A DNA stretch of 64,000 nucleotides from Akebia trifoliata (GCA_017979445.1 CM030717.1:23237288-23301287), one strand, 5' to 3'. Positions 25,016 through 36,458 are shown, counted from the first letter of the stretch. Numbers and translations: made by a program. Notes: generated by a model from the letters alone, not told the origin.

Positions 25016-26578
25016 ACCCCGTGGAGGTCTGTAACTCCATATCCCCTTGATCTATCCTCTAAGCTCTATTCATCATATCTCTATAATTGGTAGTCTTAAT
25101 CATTGACCTCATGGCCCTTAGGTAGGGTTATAGTCTTCTAAAAAATCTACAAGCCTTCTACAAATCTATCAAGATAAGTTCGAGCGCATATTGTGACAAC
25201 CTAGTGAACATCATACCATAGTCTGTAATGATAGATTACCTTACACTAATCTCAAAAACTCCTAATGTTTGATTTCTCGAGCAGTTTTGGATATAATCTA
25301 TCAACAAACATCCTCTTGAAGTCTGCCCACTAAAACGATCCATCTCCCAATACATTCCTCTTAAGACATTACTAATGACTGGCATTCTCGTCCAACTAGA
25401 ATGTAATCACCGTCACCAAATGATTTCTCGGGCACTACATGGCACTTAAAATCTCTCAAGTCTTCAAAACCCACTCATTGATCTTAACCGGATCGAAAAA
25501 ATCCCTAAATCTTGATGGACGTAATCGTTGGACATTCTACAACTACATCCCTGGATTTACTTGTCCCTTGGACTGGAAATTCTCTCATTCTTCAAAGGCA
25601 CGACCTGTGGAAGTGGTCTCGGAGGTAGAATAATATTTTTCTCTTGTGAAGAAGTCCAACGCTCCCTCATTTCCTAGATTTAGTGGTGCACCTTACAATT
25701 GTAGTAAGTCTTGTACCATTTGTAATTTCTAACCACTAGTCTTGTCTATTTAGGATGGCACAAGTACCTTATCAACTTTATTGAAATCTGATGGCCTTAT
25801 TATTCTCTAAATTGGTTTGCCTAGCATCTTTTTGAGTCCCGTATCCTTAATTGGTTAACGTCGACCCGAACATTGCTTTCCTTTATGTCCTAATTTACCA
25901 CATTCGTAATATATCACAACTCTTTCTTTCGATCGATTTAGTAGTATATGTTGTTGTTTCTTATAAAATTTTTCCATCCATTGAGTTGGTATGTCTATAA
26001 TATCACTCCTCACGCATGGTTATTTTCTTATGAATTTGTTAGTTTTGTAATTGTTTGTCTCTTATTAGATACTAATTGATTTCCTACTATTTGACTTCGA
26101 GGTGGTGATGATTATATTATTCATATTTCCTTTCTAAACTTGACATGGGACTCAACCATCTGTCCCATGAATGACATTAGTTGTGCTATTAGGTTAGTGG
26201 TCTGATCCAGAATCTATCTCGTCTTTGTTGCGTTACGGCCTCTGCCTCGTTTACTCACTTCGCCTGTGTTTATCCGTAACAAGGCACTTATCAAAATAAA
26301 GCCAAAACTACTCTTTCGTAACTATAAATTATTATCGTAGCTTGAAAATTTGTAATGGACTCCATTTCCATTACTAACAGAGCAAACCTATAATCCTATC
26401 CTAAGCTTACTAGGCTCTATAAACTTCTAGACATGGAAGAATTCGTAATTCCAATACGGAACTACTAATGAGCTCGAATATTGGATTCTTATGACACTCT
26501 ATCATTATCGCTCTAATATTTGTGGTATCAGCCAACTCCTCAAAACATAATAGATTAGTATCCCATACGGATTTAATG
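25016..26578 (-). pseudogene. Tekay-like gag, N-terminal and capsid part
   Basis: Minus-strand frames give RFRDFFDPVKINEWVLKT near 25500, WADFKRMFVDRLYPKLL near 25320, and GMMFTRLSQYALEL near 25220 followed by a NYRDMMNRA-like end near 25060. The order matches plant chromovirus gag: the F..DP....W segment, then W..F...F...YP, then the YE..F..LS.YA block. Many stops are present. It joins 20900-21635 once the solo LTR is removed. Confidence 0.6.
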
Positions 26579-26582
26579 TTAT

Positions 26583-26594
26583 GTTCTACTACCA
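26583..26594 (-). promoter_or_regulatory. degraded primer binding site of the Tekay-like element
   Basis: On the minus strand, TGGTAGTAGAACATAA begins two bases after the LTR end and matches the methionine-initiator type TGGTATCAGAGCATAA at 13 of 16 positions. It identifies copy D as the 5' LTR. Confidence 0.6.
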
Positions 26595-26596
26595 TC

Positions 26597-27387
26597 TATG
26601 GCGCCCCACCAAACATTAACACAAAGTCCCATGTCAGATCTCAAGGTACAAGGTGGCACCTCAAAATTTTGGCATGGTCTCCTCTGTTTATGTTAACATT
26701 CTAAGGCGTTCAACCTGCACCTAATAAACGACATACATAATCCTACATATATACATACAAAATATAATACTAACGGAAGCCTATATACATCTAATAACGT
26801 ACGAAATAAGAGTGCAGAAGAAGAAGTTTATATACACGATTATACAAAAATTTCTTACCCTAACAAAATTCCTAACGCTCAAAACGAAAATCTATATTAT
26901 CACCTGGACAATCTGACGCCACTAGGTATAGCCTAGTGCTTACTATGGAAAGGACTCTGATCATCTATCTGACCCACCAAATGATCCTCACTCGTGCTCT
27001 ATACCTGTTTCGTCAAGCTCTGAATCTAAAACTAAAAAAATAGGAAGAAACGGATGAGTAACAATGATTACCCAGTAGTGAAATAAATAATTTCTGCCAA
27101 TAACCCTTCCTAACATGAACGAATAAGTATACTGAATCATTTTAACATATGCAAAGTTTTACAAACATACTATAATTAACTGGTACATATAGTAACTAAA
27201 CATTTTAAAACTGACATTGCATCAATCAATAGTACTCACAATAACATTTTATTTATATACAAATCTAATTGATCAAATGGAAACATTAAACATGCATTTC
27301 ATTTTATATATCAAAATAAGGCAACATATACATAATATACAATGGTGGAGTAGTGAAATTAGAGAGTTGGGATTTACGACTGGATCG
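26597..27387 (-). mobile_element. 5' LTR of the Tekay-like element (copy D), part left of the copia insertion
   Basis: Starts TATGGCGCCCCACC on the plus strand, with the usual TG changed to TA, and aligns with copy A until the copia insertion. The last five bases GATCG are duplicated at 37952-37956, where copy D resumes. No coding content. Confidence 0.85.
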
Positions 27388-28883
27388 TGAAATTACAGAC
27401 TTTGACAATGTAGAGACCTAGAGGGGGGGGTGAATAGGACTATTTAAAAATTCTTCTAAATGTGAACACTTAAGAGTAAATGAATCTTTAATGAGTTTGT
27501 TAATCAAGGTGCATTCACCAAATCATTCATGAGACAAGATATTTATGCAAGTTATGATCAGTCATGATGTGCATCCAGATTTGCATCAAGATAAGGAAAT
27601 CTGAGGCAAAAATATGAGACACGATTTATAGTGGTTCAGCAACTGTGCCTACGTCCACTCCCAAGAGAATCCAAATTGATGGTTCTTTGGTGTTCCCTAA
27701 AACTGAGGTTTTTGGTTCAACTTAAACCGCACATAGAATTTTCTGGGTTAATTCCGCAACCCTAAGATTGAGTGGACCACATCCACTCAAAATGCCTGAA
27801 TTTTATACTTCAGGAACTCAGTAATCTTTGTCACTCAACTTGAGTCCGCAACTCAATCAAGTGCTTGATTTTGAAGAAGAAATCAAGTAAACTATTACAA
27901 GAGTATTTTGGAATTTAAAATACAAATAGTCAAACTCACAGTTATGACGATTGAGGTAAGTTTGTCATTCATCGGTTCTTTATTACTTCCTTCATCCGTG
28001 GCTCCTTGATTAGCTCAATGTCAGAATGTAACTCTTGAAGGATGGAGTAAGTGAAGCTTGATCAACTCAGATGAGGTAGCTTGATATGCATGATTTTGAT
28101 TTCACCTCATGATTCTTCTTACTTTGTTAACCCTTTTGAAGTGTGCTTATTAGCTTGGGCTGAATTTAGAAGATGTTGATCACCAAAAATGAAGCCTAGA
28201 ACTTTTCTTTTATAAGAACAGCTCTTAACGGCTTTCTGTCGGTGGCACCTGAATCCCATCGGTGGCACCGACCAAGCATAACGGTGGAAAATCTTACCGT
28301 TGTACATTTTTGGTAGTTCTATCGGTGGCACCTCCAAGTGTCATCAGTGGAACCGATGAGCATAATAGCGGTGATGCCGATAGAATTATGTTTCTGCCAC
28401 CGAATGATGGTTCACCAATTAGTTCTGGAGGTGGATGGCGGTGGAACTGACAGGTTGTTCATCGGTGGAACCGATGACTATTATATCGGTAGAACCGACA
28501 AGATTGTGCTTCTGCCACCGATGGATGATATCCCAAATTGTTCAATCGATGGCTGGCGGTGGAACCGATAGGTTGTTCATCGGTGGAACCGATGAATATT
28601 ATGTTGGTGGGACCAACAAGATTGTGCTTCTGCCACTGATGGATGATATCCCAAATTGTTCAGTCGGTGGCTGGTGGTGGAACCTTCACTCCTGCCGACA
28701 GCTTCTGATTCTCTTGAGATAGACCTGTTCTGATGCTCCATGGGTGAAGATATCCCTTGACTTGGATTGGTTTTGATATATTATTGATTTGTCGATGAGT
28801 AATGCACACGAATAATGTTTTCCAGTAGATACAACTTGACATTACACGACTAACCATGGAATTGACAAAACATGGTACTAACA
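27388..28883 (-). mobile_element. 3' LTR of the copia element
   Basis: 1,496 bases; on the plus strand it runs from TGAAATTACAGAC to GGTACTAACA, so in element sense TGTTAGTACC...TTTCA. A minus-strand TATA box, CTTATAAAAG, is at 28207-28216, placing U3 to its right with the palindrome array. The U5 part holds a GGTTCAGCAACTGTGCC block seen in many copia LTRs. Confidence 0.95.
28236..28690. repeat. palindrome array in the copia 3' LTR
   Basis: Perfect inverted repeats: TCGGTGGCACCGA at 28259-28271 and ATCGGTGGAACCGAT at 28461-28475 and 28579-28593, with an arm-matched TCGGTAGAACCGA at 28486-28498 and many half-sites. Part of the array is a 118-bp tandem duplication (units from about 28435 and 28553). 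The array starts 20 bases from TATAAG at 28211-28216 and extends away from it, which is just upstream of the promoter in LTR sense. Confidence 0.9.
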
Positions 28884-28895
28884 ATCTCCCCATTT
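28884..28895 (-). promoter_or_regulatory. polypurine tract of the copia element
   Basis: AAATGGGGAGAT on the minus strand abuts the 3' LTR start TGTTAGTACC. Position and purine content fit the plus-strand primer site of copia elements. Confidence 0.85.
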
Positions 28896-29396
28896 GTCAA
28901 TTACAAGACAAAAACCAATCCTAGAATGCCAACTGTGAACCTTTCGTAAAGGTAATCACTTACATGAAGGGTCCAACAGGATTTTACACAATATGTATCA
29001 ATACAAGGCAAAAGGACTCTTTAAAAGATTACATATCCATTTTCAGATAGAATGTAAGACAAGCAGAAAGTAGATATCTCCCGTAAGCAGATATCTCCCC
29101 CTAACTCCTTACATTATTCATACATTCCTGCATTAAAACATGTGTTCACAGGTGGGATTCCTTCTCCCCCTTTTTGTCTGTGATTGAAAAAGGGTGTAAC
29201 ACCCCAATGCCAACAGTCAAGGAAACCAACCAACCGTTGTAGAGAAACACAATAGTGAATATGCCAGAAAGGGAGAACGCGTAATCAGAAACACATATTC
29301 ATTATAAACATGAGCAGATAAATACATGATATGTTATAGATAGTCTGACCCAATACAACCAAACAACAAAATAGCAGGAAAATATAACAAAAAGAA
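28896..29396 (-). other. copia 3' untranslated region
   Basis: Non-coding sequence between the third ORF and the polypurine tract. Extra purine tracts on the minus strand near 29094 (GGGGGAGAT) and 29164 (AAAAGGGGGAGAAGG) fit the multiple polypurine tracts reported for Sireviruses. Confidence 0.6.
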
Positions 29397-30584
29397 CTAA
29401 GCACTGCTAGAGCTGTCATCGGAGGTGGCGTGCCCAGGTACACAAGCCCGAATAAGAGTCTTGAGATACCGGTTCATCTTCTTGAGGCGCGACTCTAGAC
29501 AAGTTTGCCCTTGGACCAAGTGGAGCTGGCCGGCTTCCAAAGCAGCTAACCGAGACTCAAGGTCGGAGGGGGGTGGGTGTGCCCGGAGGAGGTGGAGTGG
29601 CGGCCCAACGGGCAGGACGAGGTGGAGGAGGTGCATCGGGAAGGACAATCCGCATTTTGGAGAGAGTGGCAGCGGTGAAATGGTCTTCATGAAGCACTGG
29701 ATTGGTGTCCGCCGGAAGACCACAGTAAACAGCCAATTGAGAAATGAGGTGGCCATATGGGAGGTTACCGGAGGAACGACCGAACCGTGCAAAACCGACA
29801 ATCGTATGGAGGAGATAGGTGGCAAGACACATGGGTTGACTGGTAGCAACACAGTACAGAGTATCGACCATGTGCATTGCCACATCGGTCTTGTTCCCAG
29901 CACGCGGATAGAGATTTGAGGTAAATAGTTTGTGTAGAAGTCTATACCACGATAGGAGATCCTTGCCACGAATTGCACTGTCCTTGACCCACTGGATGTC
30001 CCGGCACCCACAGAGTACATCCATATATGCGTTCCGACGAGACCCTATGTCGAAAATAGGATCAGGATGGCTAACATGAGTGCACGTGATACCCAATATG
30101 GAGGCAATGGTGGCAGTCGTAACATGAGTGCTGATCTGATTGGGCGTGTGGAATGCCACCACATCCAGAGAAGGAGGAAAGTCACGAGAATCCACAATAC
30201 TGGCATAGAAGCGACGGACCCACGAAGGAAACACATCACCGCCAAGGTCCAGAAGAGCCTCCCACCCCATCTGATGTAGTAGATCAGGAATGCCAAAGGG
30301 GTGCACCACTGTGATGTCCACGTGACGCTCACAGACAATGGGGCGGTCACGAAGGGACTACAAGCGTTCTATATATTGGCGCTAATCATCATCAATGCCG
30401 ACATCAAACGAAGGAGGATGACGTGAGTCCTGTGGAGGAGGCAGATCAACTTCCTCGTCTTCTGAGTCTTTGCCTTAGCAGAGGAGGACGAGGAGGAGGA
30501 CAGCTGAGCAGTGGATGTTGAAGCACGCTTGCTTCTAACATTGCGTTGGGCCAGTGGTGGTCTCGCTTGGCGACGACGCGCCAT
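29397..30584 (-). pseudogene. third ORF in the env-like position of the copia element
   Basis: The start is the ATG at 30584, giving an arginine-rich N-terminus and then a serine-rich tract. After a frame change and two in-frame stops near 30362 and 30381, a long open part (30321-29557) contains LLHQMGWEALLDLGGDVFPS and SWVRRFYASIVDSRDFPPSL, then NQISTHVTTATIASILGI. This resembles a domain common in plant retroelement third ORFs and annotated as putative plant transposon protein. Another frame change near 29560 leads to a C-terminal coiled coil (LESRLAALEAGQLHLVQG). Function is unknown; I see no signal peptide or clear membrane segment, so env-like refers to position only. Confidence 0.65.
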
Positions 30585-31064
30585 GAGGTTACTGAGGATC
30601 CCAACAGAGATCAGGGTCAAGAGAGCTAGGAGAAGCATCATGGTAGCAAGCAACAAGAGAGAAAGAGGGAAGGTAAAAGGAGATGAAGTAAGAGGGAGAG
30701 TCAAGGCAATGGAATAGTGAGAGAAATGAAAGGGCGCGAAGAGAAAATAGGGAAAAAGGGTTTGAAAATAAAGAGTCGCGTTCTGTTGGTCGAACCGTCA
30801 GAATTTGTTGGTTCTACCGACATCTGTCAATGAGCAATTTGGTGGTGGAACCGACAAAATACTCATTCTGCCATCGACAGGTTTCTTCTCCAAATTTTTT
30901 TTTTTTTTTGTTTTGTTTTGGAGAGACGAATATTTCTCAGATTTACCAATAAGGGCATATAGCAATAGGGGCCAACCGAGTATAAAGTGAAGAGCGAGGG
31001 TGGGAAGCAATCCAGTATCCCGAGTGCACACAGGCACTCTTGAATGATGTCGGAACGGCCCTGC
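30585..31064 (-). other. spacer between RNase H and third ORF, with palindromes
   Basis: Non-coding. At 30782-30880 it holds decayed palindromes (GTTGGTTCTACCGAC; GGTGGTGGAACCGACAAAA) and CTCATTCTGCCATCGACAGG. The last resembles the arrays in solo LTRs B and E more than the element's own LTR. A T-run lies at 30895-30909. Confidence 0.75.
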
Positions 31065-32501
31065 TCATAAAGAGCAGACCCCAATGGATTTCCGAAGGTG
31101 ATCAAACCTTAAGGAATCTAGGGGCTTAGTAAAAATATCAGCAAGTTGACTTTCAGTCTGGATATATTCCGGTCGGATGGTGTGTTCTTCAACAAGTTCA
31201 CGAATGAAGTGATGCCGAATATCAATGTGTTTAGTGCGAGAGTGTTGGACCGGATTCTTCGAGATATTGATGGCATTTGTGCTATCGCATAAGAGGCTCA
31301 TCGTATCTTGAGATATCCCATAGTCCGCGAGCATCTGCTTCATCCAAATAAGTTGAGCACAGCAACTGCCAGCGGCAATGTACTCAGCCTCAGCAGTTGA
31401 AAGGGATATGGAACTTTGCTTCTTACTATGCCAGGCAACTAAACAGTTCCCGATGTAGAAACAACCACTACTGGTGGATTTTCTATCATCCATGTTGCCG
31501 GCCCAATCAGCATCTAAGTACCCGGCAATGATGGACGAGGAATCAAACGGATACCAAAGTCCATTTTCAGTAGTACAGGCGACGTACCTGATAATTCTCT
31601 TAACAACTAGGAGATGAGATTCCTTAGGATCGGCTTGAAAACGGGCACAAGTGCCTACACTGTAAGAGATATCGAGCCTACTGGCTGTAAGATAGAAAAG
31701 GCTACCAATCATACTTCGATAGAGATGCTCATCTACACTTTTACCTGAAGGATCTTTAAAAAGTTTAAGAGTGGTACTCATAGGAGTATGGTGAGTTCTG
31801 CCAGACTTTAAACCAAATCGATCTACCAAATCTCGCGCATATTTAGTCTGGGAAATGAACAGGCCATTCTCGAGTTGTTTAATTTGCAATCCCAAGAAGA
31901 AGCTGAGTTCACCAACCATGCTCATTTCGAATTCAGATTGCATAAAATGTGTGAATTTTTTAGCCAATCCTTCGGCAGTGGATCCAAACACAATGTCGTC
32001 CACATAGATTTGAGCAATGAGGGTGTCGCCACCAATTTTTTGAACAAATAGCGTTTTATCAACGCTCCCCCTAACAAATTTATGACTGAGAAGAAACTGA
32101 GTCAGTCTTTCATACCAGGCACGGGGGGCTTGTTTGAGACCGTAGAGAGCCTTTTTTAGTCTGAATACTTGGTGCGGATGTTTGGGATCAACAAATCCTT
32201 TTGGTTGTTCAACATATACTTCCTCATCTAAGAAACCATTGAGAAAAGCACTCTTAACGTCCAATTGAAATAGTTTGAATTTCAACACACATGCAATGGA
32301 CATCAAAATCTGAATTGACTCAAGTCTTGCCACCGAGGCGAAGGTTTCATCAAAGTCAATCCCCTCAATCTGAGAGTTACCCTGAGCAACCAAACGAGCT
32401 TTATTTCGGACAACATTACCAAGTTCATCAGATTTGTTCTTATAAATCCACTTAGTCCCAATGACATTCTTATCAGATGGCCTTGGTACAAGCTCCCACA
32501 C
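31065..32501 (-). CDS. copia reverse transcriptase-RNase H (open frame of 478 codons)
   Basis: This long open frame covers the RT of Ty1/copia: [20 protein letters not shown] at the start, [40 protein letters not shown] and [14 protein letters not shown]. The catalytic YVDD is at 31995-32006. RNase H follows with [20 protein letters not shown] and [18 protein letters not shown], ending [20 protein letters not shown] and a short tail, the normal end of copia pol. All landmark residues are kept. The first codon shown is internal to the original polyprotein; stops at 32502-32873 separate it from integrase, so this is a fragment, not a natural start. Confidence 0.9.
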   Translation of the reverse strand: MWELVPRPSDKNVIGTKWIYKNKSDELGNVVRNKARLVAQGNSQIEGIDFDETFASVARLESIQILMSIACVLKFKLFQLDVKSAFLNGFLDEEVYVEQPKGFVDPKHPHQVFRLKKALYGLKQAPRAWYERLTQFLLSHKFVRGSVDKTLFVQKIGGDTLIAQIYVDDIVFGSTAEGLAKKFTHFMQSEFEMSMVGELSFFLGLQIKQLENGLFISQTKYARDLVDRFGLKSGRTHHTPMSTTLKLFKDPSGKSVDEHLYRSMIGSLFYLTASRLDISYSVGTCARFQADPKESHLLVVKRIIRYVACTTENGLWYPFDSSSIIAGYLDADWAGNMDDRKSTSSGCFYIGNCLVAWHSKKQSSISLSTAEAEYIAAGSCCAQLIWMKQMLADYGISQDTMSLLCDSTNAINISKNPVQHSRTKHIDIRHHFIRELVEEHTIRPEYIQTESQLADIFTKPLDSLRFDHLRKSIGVCSL

Positions 32502-32873
32502 TTGATTTCTATGAAATTAAATAAGTTCATCTTGCATGGCTTGGACCCAGTATTCATCATGGAGGGCTTCATCAATATTTTTGGGTTCCAACTTGGACGT
32601 GAAGCAAAGATGATTATTCAAAGTCTCAAGTTGTCGACGAGTTTTTACACCGATGTGAGGGTTTCCAAGGATTTGACTGGCGGGATGACCCTAGACAACA
32701 GGTAGTGTTTCTGGAACTTGAGACGTTGGGGCTGGTAAGGATGTAGGAGGGAACAATCCCTCGTCCTCACCTTCAGTGTCAAAGGGACCATTCTCCTTAA
32801 TGGGTTGATCATCGATCACCACATTTATGGATTCTTGAATTGCAGTGGTCCTCTGATTGAAAACTCGAAAAGC
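32502..32873 (-). pseudogene. copia integrase-to-RT linker
   Basis: Linker in several frames; the minus strand reads IDEALHDEYWVQAMQDELI just before the RT frame, the usual copia lead-in. A stop at 32517 and frame changes break pol here. Confidence 0.65.
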
Positions 32874-33662
32874 TCAACTGTTCGAAGAATATCCCAGAAA
32901 AATTGCTTGGTCGCTTTTCGAATCAAACTTCCCCAAATGCTCCCTATCTCTAAGGATATAACACTTACTACCGAAGACCTTAAAGTGCTTGACACTTGGA
33001 GTTTTATTGTTCCATAGTTCATAAGCTATTTTGTTTAAGCCTGCTCGAAGATATACTCTATTGATAATGTGATAGGCAGTGTTTACAGCTTCGGCCCACA
33101 GGCTTTTAGGAAGATTCTTACTATGTAGCATGACTGTGGCCATTTCTTGAAGAACACGATTCTTTCTCTCAGCAACTCCATTCTGCTGAGGGGTCTTTGG
33201 AGCTGAAAATTCATGTTGAATTCCAAGTTCATCGCAGAATTGTGTGAATCGACTATCTTCAAATTCTCCACCGTGATCACTTCTTATTCTACCAACAACA
33301 GATTCCTTTTCTGTTTGGATACGTTTTATGATCTTTTTGAATTCATCGAAAGTATCCGATTTCTCTCTTAGAAAAGCAACCCAAGTGAATCTAGAGTAAT
33401 CATCAACGATTACCAAAAAATGTCTCTTTCCACCTAGACTTTGTACTTTAGTGGGACCTACAAGGTCCATGTGTAAAAGTGCTAGGGCTTTCGAGGTTGC
33501 AAGAGTGGTTGTCTTTTTGTGGGTACTCCAAATTTGTTTACCAATTTGACATTCTCTACAGACATCTCTCGCTTGTTTACCCAATTTGGGTAATCCTCTG
33601 ACTAAACCTTTTGAGGCAAGTCGGAACAAATTCTTGTAGTGAACGTGGCCTAGACGTTGGTG
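32874..33662 (-). CDS. copia integrase (open frame)
   Basis: An open frame of 251 codons plus a short lead. The zinc-binding part includes CRECQIGKQIWSTHKK. The core has LLHMDLVGPTKVQSLGGKRH, IRSDHGGEFEDSRFTQFCDE and SAPKTPQQNGVAERKNR, giving the complete D, D, E catalytic triad. WAEAVNTAYHIINRVYLRAG and FKVFGSKCYILRDREHLGKF with FLGYSSNS complete the copia C-terminal module. It lies between protease and RT, which defines Ty1/copia order. The upstream end joins the GAG pre-integrase block after a stop at 33661-33663. Confidence 0.9.
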   Translation of the reverse strand, partial: HQRLGHVHYKNLFRLASKGLVRGLPKLGKQARDVCRECQIGKQIWSTHKKTTTLATSKALALLHMDLVGPTKVQSLGGKRHFLVIVDDYSRFTWVAFLREKSDTFDEFKKIIKRIQTEKESVVGRIRSDHGGEFEDSRFTQFCDELGIQHEFSAPKTPQQNGVAERKNRVLQEMATVMLHSKNLPKSLWAEAVNTAYHIINRVYLRAGLNKIAYELWNNKTPSVKHFKVFGSKCYILRDREHLGKFDSKSDQAIFLGYSSNS

Positions 33663-34110
33663 TCATAACTGGACTTCATCAATTTGAGCCATGTTGTTTA
33701 CAGTGGTCTCTCCTGAGTTTTCAATAACATAACAGTTGTCAGAAGTGCGAAGGCCTCTCATGATAATTTTTCCAGTCGGGGTGGAGATCTCGCAGACTTC
33801 ACGATTGAAACTCACTCGGTGATCCTTATCACAAATTTGAGATATGCTAAGAAGGTTATGTTTCAAACCATCTACGCACAGTACATTTTCTACAGTGGGC
33901 AATCCATAGCCACTAACAGTTCCTCGCCCAATAATCCTAGCGGTGCTGCCATCTCCAAAAGTGACTGACCCTCCGTCAAAGTCAACCAAGTGACTAAATT
34001 GACTTCGGTCACCTGTCATGTGTCGGGAACAACCGCTATCAAGATACCATCGTGAATGATTTTCAGCCTTGAGGGTTGTGTGAATTACAAGGCACTTGTT
34101 ATCCCCATTT
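33663..34110 (-). pseudogene. copia protease and pre-integrase domain
   Basis: The frame reads WYLDSGCSRHMTGDRSQFSH, with the protease active-site DSG at 34032-34040, then GGSVTFGDGSTARIIGRGTV, VENVLCVDGLKHNLLSISQI and CDKDHRVSFNREVCEI. This is the compact copia aspartic protease running into the pre-integrase domain. Essential residues are kept. A stop near 34122 separates it from gag. Confidence 0.85.
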
Positions 34111-35310
34111 TTGAATTTCCATTAAAGAGTCGTCTTGGGGAATTGAGGATTATATTTAGGAGAAGAGTTCTCCTTAATGGGTGAGCTTTTCTTAGGGGAC
34201 CTACCTTTCTTGGGTGATTTTGAAGGAGAATTTTTCGTTGGGTACCTTCTTCCACCTTGATTTCCTCTACTTGATTCAGCAAGAGCTTTAGCTTTTAGGT
34301 TTAGGTAGGCAATCTGTTTGAAAAGTTCCCCAATATTGTGACTTTGTTTGGGAGGGGATGAATTCTTTGTTCCCTTCCATTTTGGAGACTTTTCTTCTTT
34401 GCTTTTTCGACTTTATTCACCAATGGATTTTTTCCCTTATCATGCTTCTTCTTTTCAACCAATAAAGATTTACCACTAGAGATCTGTGAGGTTGTGTGAT
34501 AGATGGTTTTGTATTCGATACATTCAAACTTCATGAGACCCGTTCCACCACAGAAATTGCATGTGATAACTTTCTTGGAGTCTTTCTTAGTGTTTGATGA
34601 CTCTCCATGCACAAATACCGGAAGAGATGGAGGTGAAGTGGAAGTATGCCTATCATAGCCTAATCCTCCTTTATCTCCATAGGATTTTTGCACCCCGAGA
34701 AGTTTTTGTAACTCCAAGCTTCCATGAGTGTAGTTATACTCAAGTCTAGTATTTTGTTTTTGCAGTTCATTGACATCAAACTTAAGTACTTTGTTTTCAT
34801 CACGGAGATTTATTAATTCTAAGTTTTGTCGAGCTATTGTGGAGTTGGCCATCGAAAAGAGATTCTTGAGTTGTTGAAGATTTTTTGTCATCTCACCTTT
34901 CTCAATCAGAACTGTCTCAGATGTAGACAGCAAGCTAGATTGTCTTTCCAAGGCTGTAGAGAGTTGGATCTTAATATCTTCTAATTCACGGCCTATGGAA
35001 AGTCTTTCCTTGCAGATTTGCTCATACTGGGCATGCAACTGTTCCTTTTGGAGTTTCTCTTGACTGTGTTTTTTGGTTAGTTTTACATGACTAACGAACA
35101 GTTGGTCAAAGGCAGATTGAAGCTCAAGTTCATCATTGTCCTCATCTTCTCCTTCTTCATTAGAAGAGGAGGTGACTAGGGAGTGATTCTGACTTTCACA
35201 GTCCAGCCCCCCTTCAATTTCATCCCCATCCGGAATATAGATCGTGGTGATAGCCATAAGGATCCAAAGAGTGTCTTGATCTTCAATAACTGAAAGGAGA
35301 CCTAGCTCTT
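34111..35310 (-). pseudogene. copia gag C-terminal region with coiled coil
   Basis: An open frame at 34301-35257 has an acidic start (SSNEEGEDEDNDELELQSAF) followed by a long heptad-type helix rich in E, L, K and Q, then a second Cys motif (CNFCGGTGLMKFEC) and a basic tail. Extended coiled coils in gag are characteristic of Sireviruses. A frameshift near 34305 leads to a K- and P-rich linker before protease, and a stop at 35313 separates it from the first gag part. Confidence 0.75.
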
Positions 35311-35311
35311 C

Positions 35312-36393
35312 TTAATCTTCTGACTCCTCATAGTCATCCCATGTGGCCTTAGCAGCCATTGTTGTGCCCTTAGTCTTAGGTCTAGAGGGACCTTTGGATT
35401 TGGGTTTAGTGGGGCACACATTCGAGTAGTGACCACGACCACCACAAGTGTAACACTCAGTGTCTTCCCTTGGTTTCGACACGGTTCTACCTATAGGTAC
35501 ATGTCGATCTACCGGATGATTACGTTTACTAGTGTCACCAGGTCCTCTTCTTTTGAAGAACTTTTGAAACTTTGAAGCTAACAAGGCTAAGTCTTCCTCA
35601 TCCGATTCAGTCTCCTTATCCTCTTCAATCAATATCTTCTTATGATCATGAAAAGAGAATTGAGACCAGATACGAGATGTTCGCTTAGACATGGACTTTG
35701 AAGAGGAAGTCTTCAAGACCTGAGTCTTCCCTTTTGAGGGAGGACCTTCGAGATGGAGTTTGAAGGTAGTGAGAGACCCCATAAGTTCCTCAACGGTCAT
35801 TGTTTCCACATCTCGGTATTCCTCAATTGAGGTGACCTTAGAGGCAAATCTCTTAGGCAGGCATTGTAGAATTTTTGCACAAATCCTACCTTGAGGGACA
35901 GTCTCTCATACATAAAACATAGAGTTGCAAATGTCACTTAGACGTGCGTAGAACTCTTGGACCGTTTCGCTTTCCTCCATTTTAATGTTTTCAAATTGGG
36001 TGCGAGGAGTTGAAGTTTAGATTTTTTCACTATACTCGTGCCTTCGTGAGAGGCTTGTAGAATTTTCCATGCTTGCTTAGCCGACTGACACGTGCATATC
36101 CGTTGATACTCATCATCGGAAATGGCACTCGTAATGGCATTAAGAGCCTTGTAATTGTTGCTACTGTCTATTTTGCCCTGTTCTGTCCATTTTCTAGATG
36201 GTCTCGGAATAGAGGTTGTGACACCATCTACCTCGATGATGTCAACGAGAGGTTCCCAACCTTCCTCAATCATGTCCCACACATCTCTACTTAGTGAGTT
36301 GATGTATATCATCATTTTATTCTTCCAGAAAGCATACTTGATGCTTCCGAACATAGGTGGACGAGCCGAGGACCATTTATCGGCTCTAGACAT
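35312..36393 (-). pseudogene. copia gag N-terminal region with zinc knuckle
   Basis: The start at 36393 opens MSRADKWSSARPPMFGSIKY, then FWKNKMMIYINSLSRDVWDM and RICTCQSAKQAWKILQASHE, the standard copia gag. A frameshift near 36005 and a stop near 35911 interrupt it. It continues as EELMGSLTTFKLHLEG and a basic stretch to a perfect CCHC knuckle, CYTCGGRGHYSNVC, at 35414-35455. The start fits because it lies about 50 bases after the primer binding site and begins the conserved fold. Confidence 0.85.
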
Positions 36394-36443
36394 GACGCAA
36401 AGTCACGGATCACTCAGGGTGGTTAGACCTTTCTAGAGTAACC

Positions 36444-36456
36444 TGCTCTGATACCA
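36444..36456 (-). promoter_or_regulatory. primer binding site of the copia element
   Basis: On the minus strand TGGTATCAGAGCA begins two bases after the 5' LTR end. It is a perfect methionine-initiator type site for plant copia elements. Confidence 0.95.
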
Positions 36457-36458
36457 AT

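Noticed and set aside
28262..28722. Plus-strand frames in the copia LTR (also 37332-37790)
   Set aside because: They translate the palindrome array inside an LTR; repeated IGGTD-type segments reflect the DNA repeat.
29425..29919. Plus-strand open frame of 164 codons
   Set aside because: Antisense to the third ORF of the copia element, which has recognisable domain content on the minus strand.
36444..36456. tRNA gene at the GCTCTGATACCA motifs (also 62053-62064)
   Set aside because: These are 12-13 base primer binding sites next to LTR ends; no cloverleaf surrounds them.
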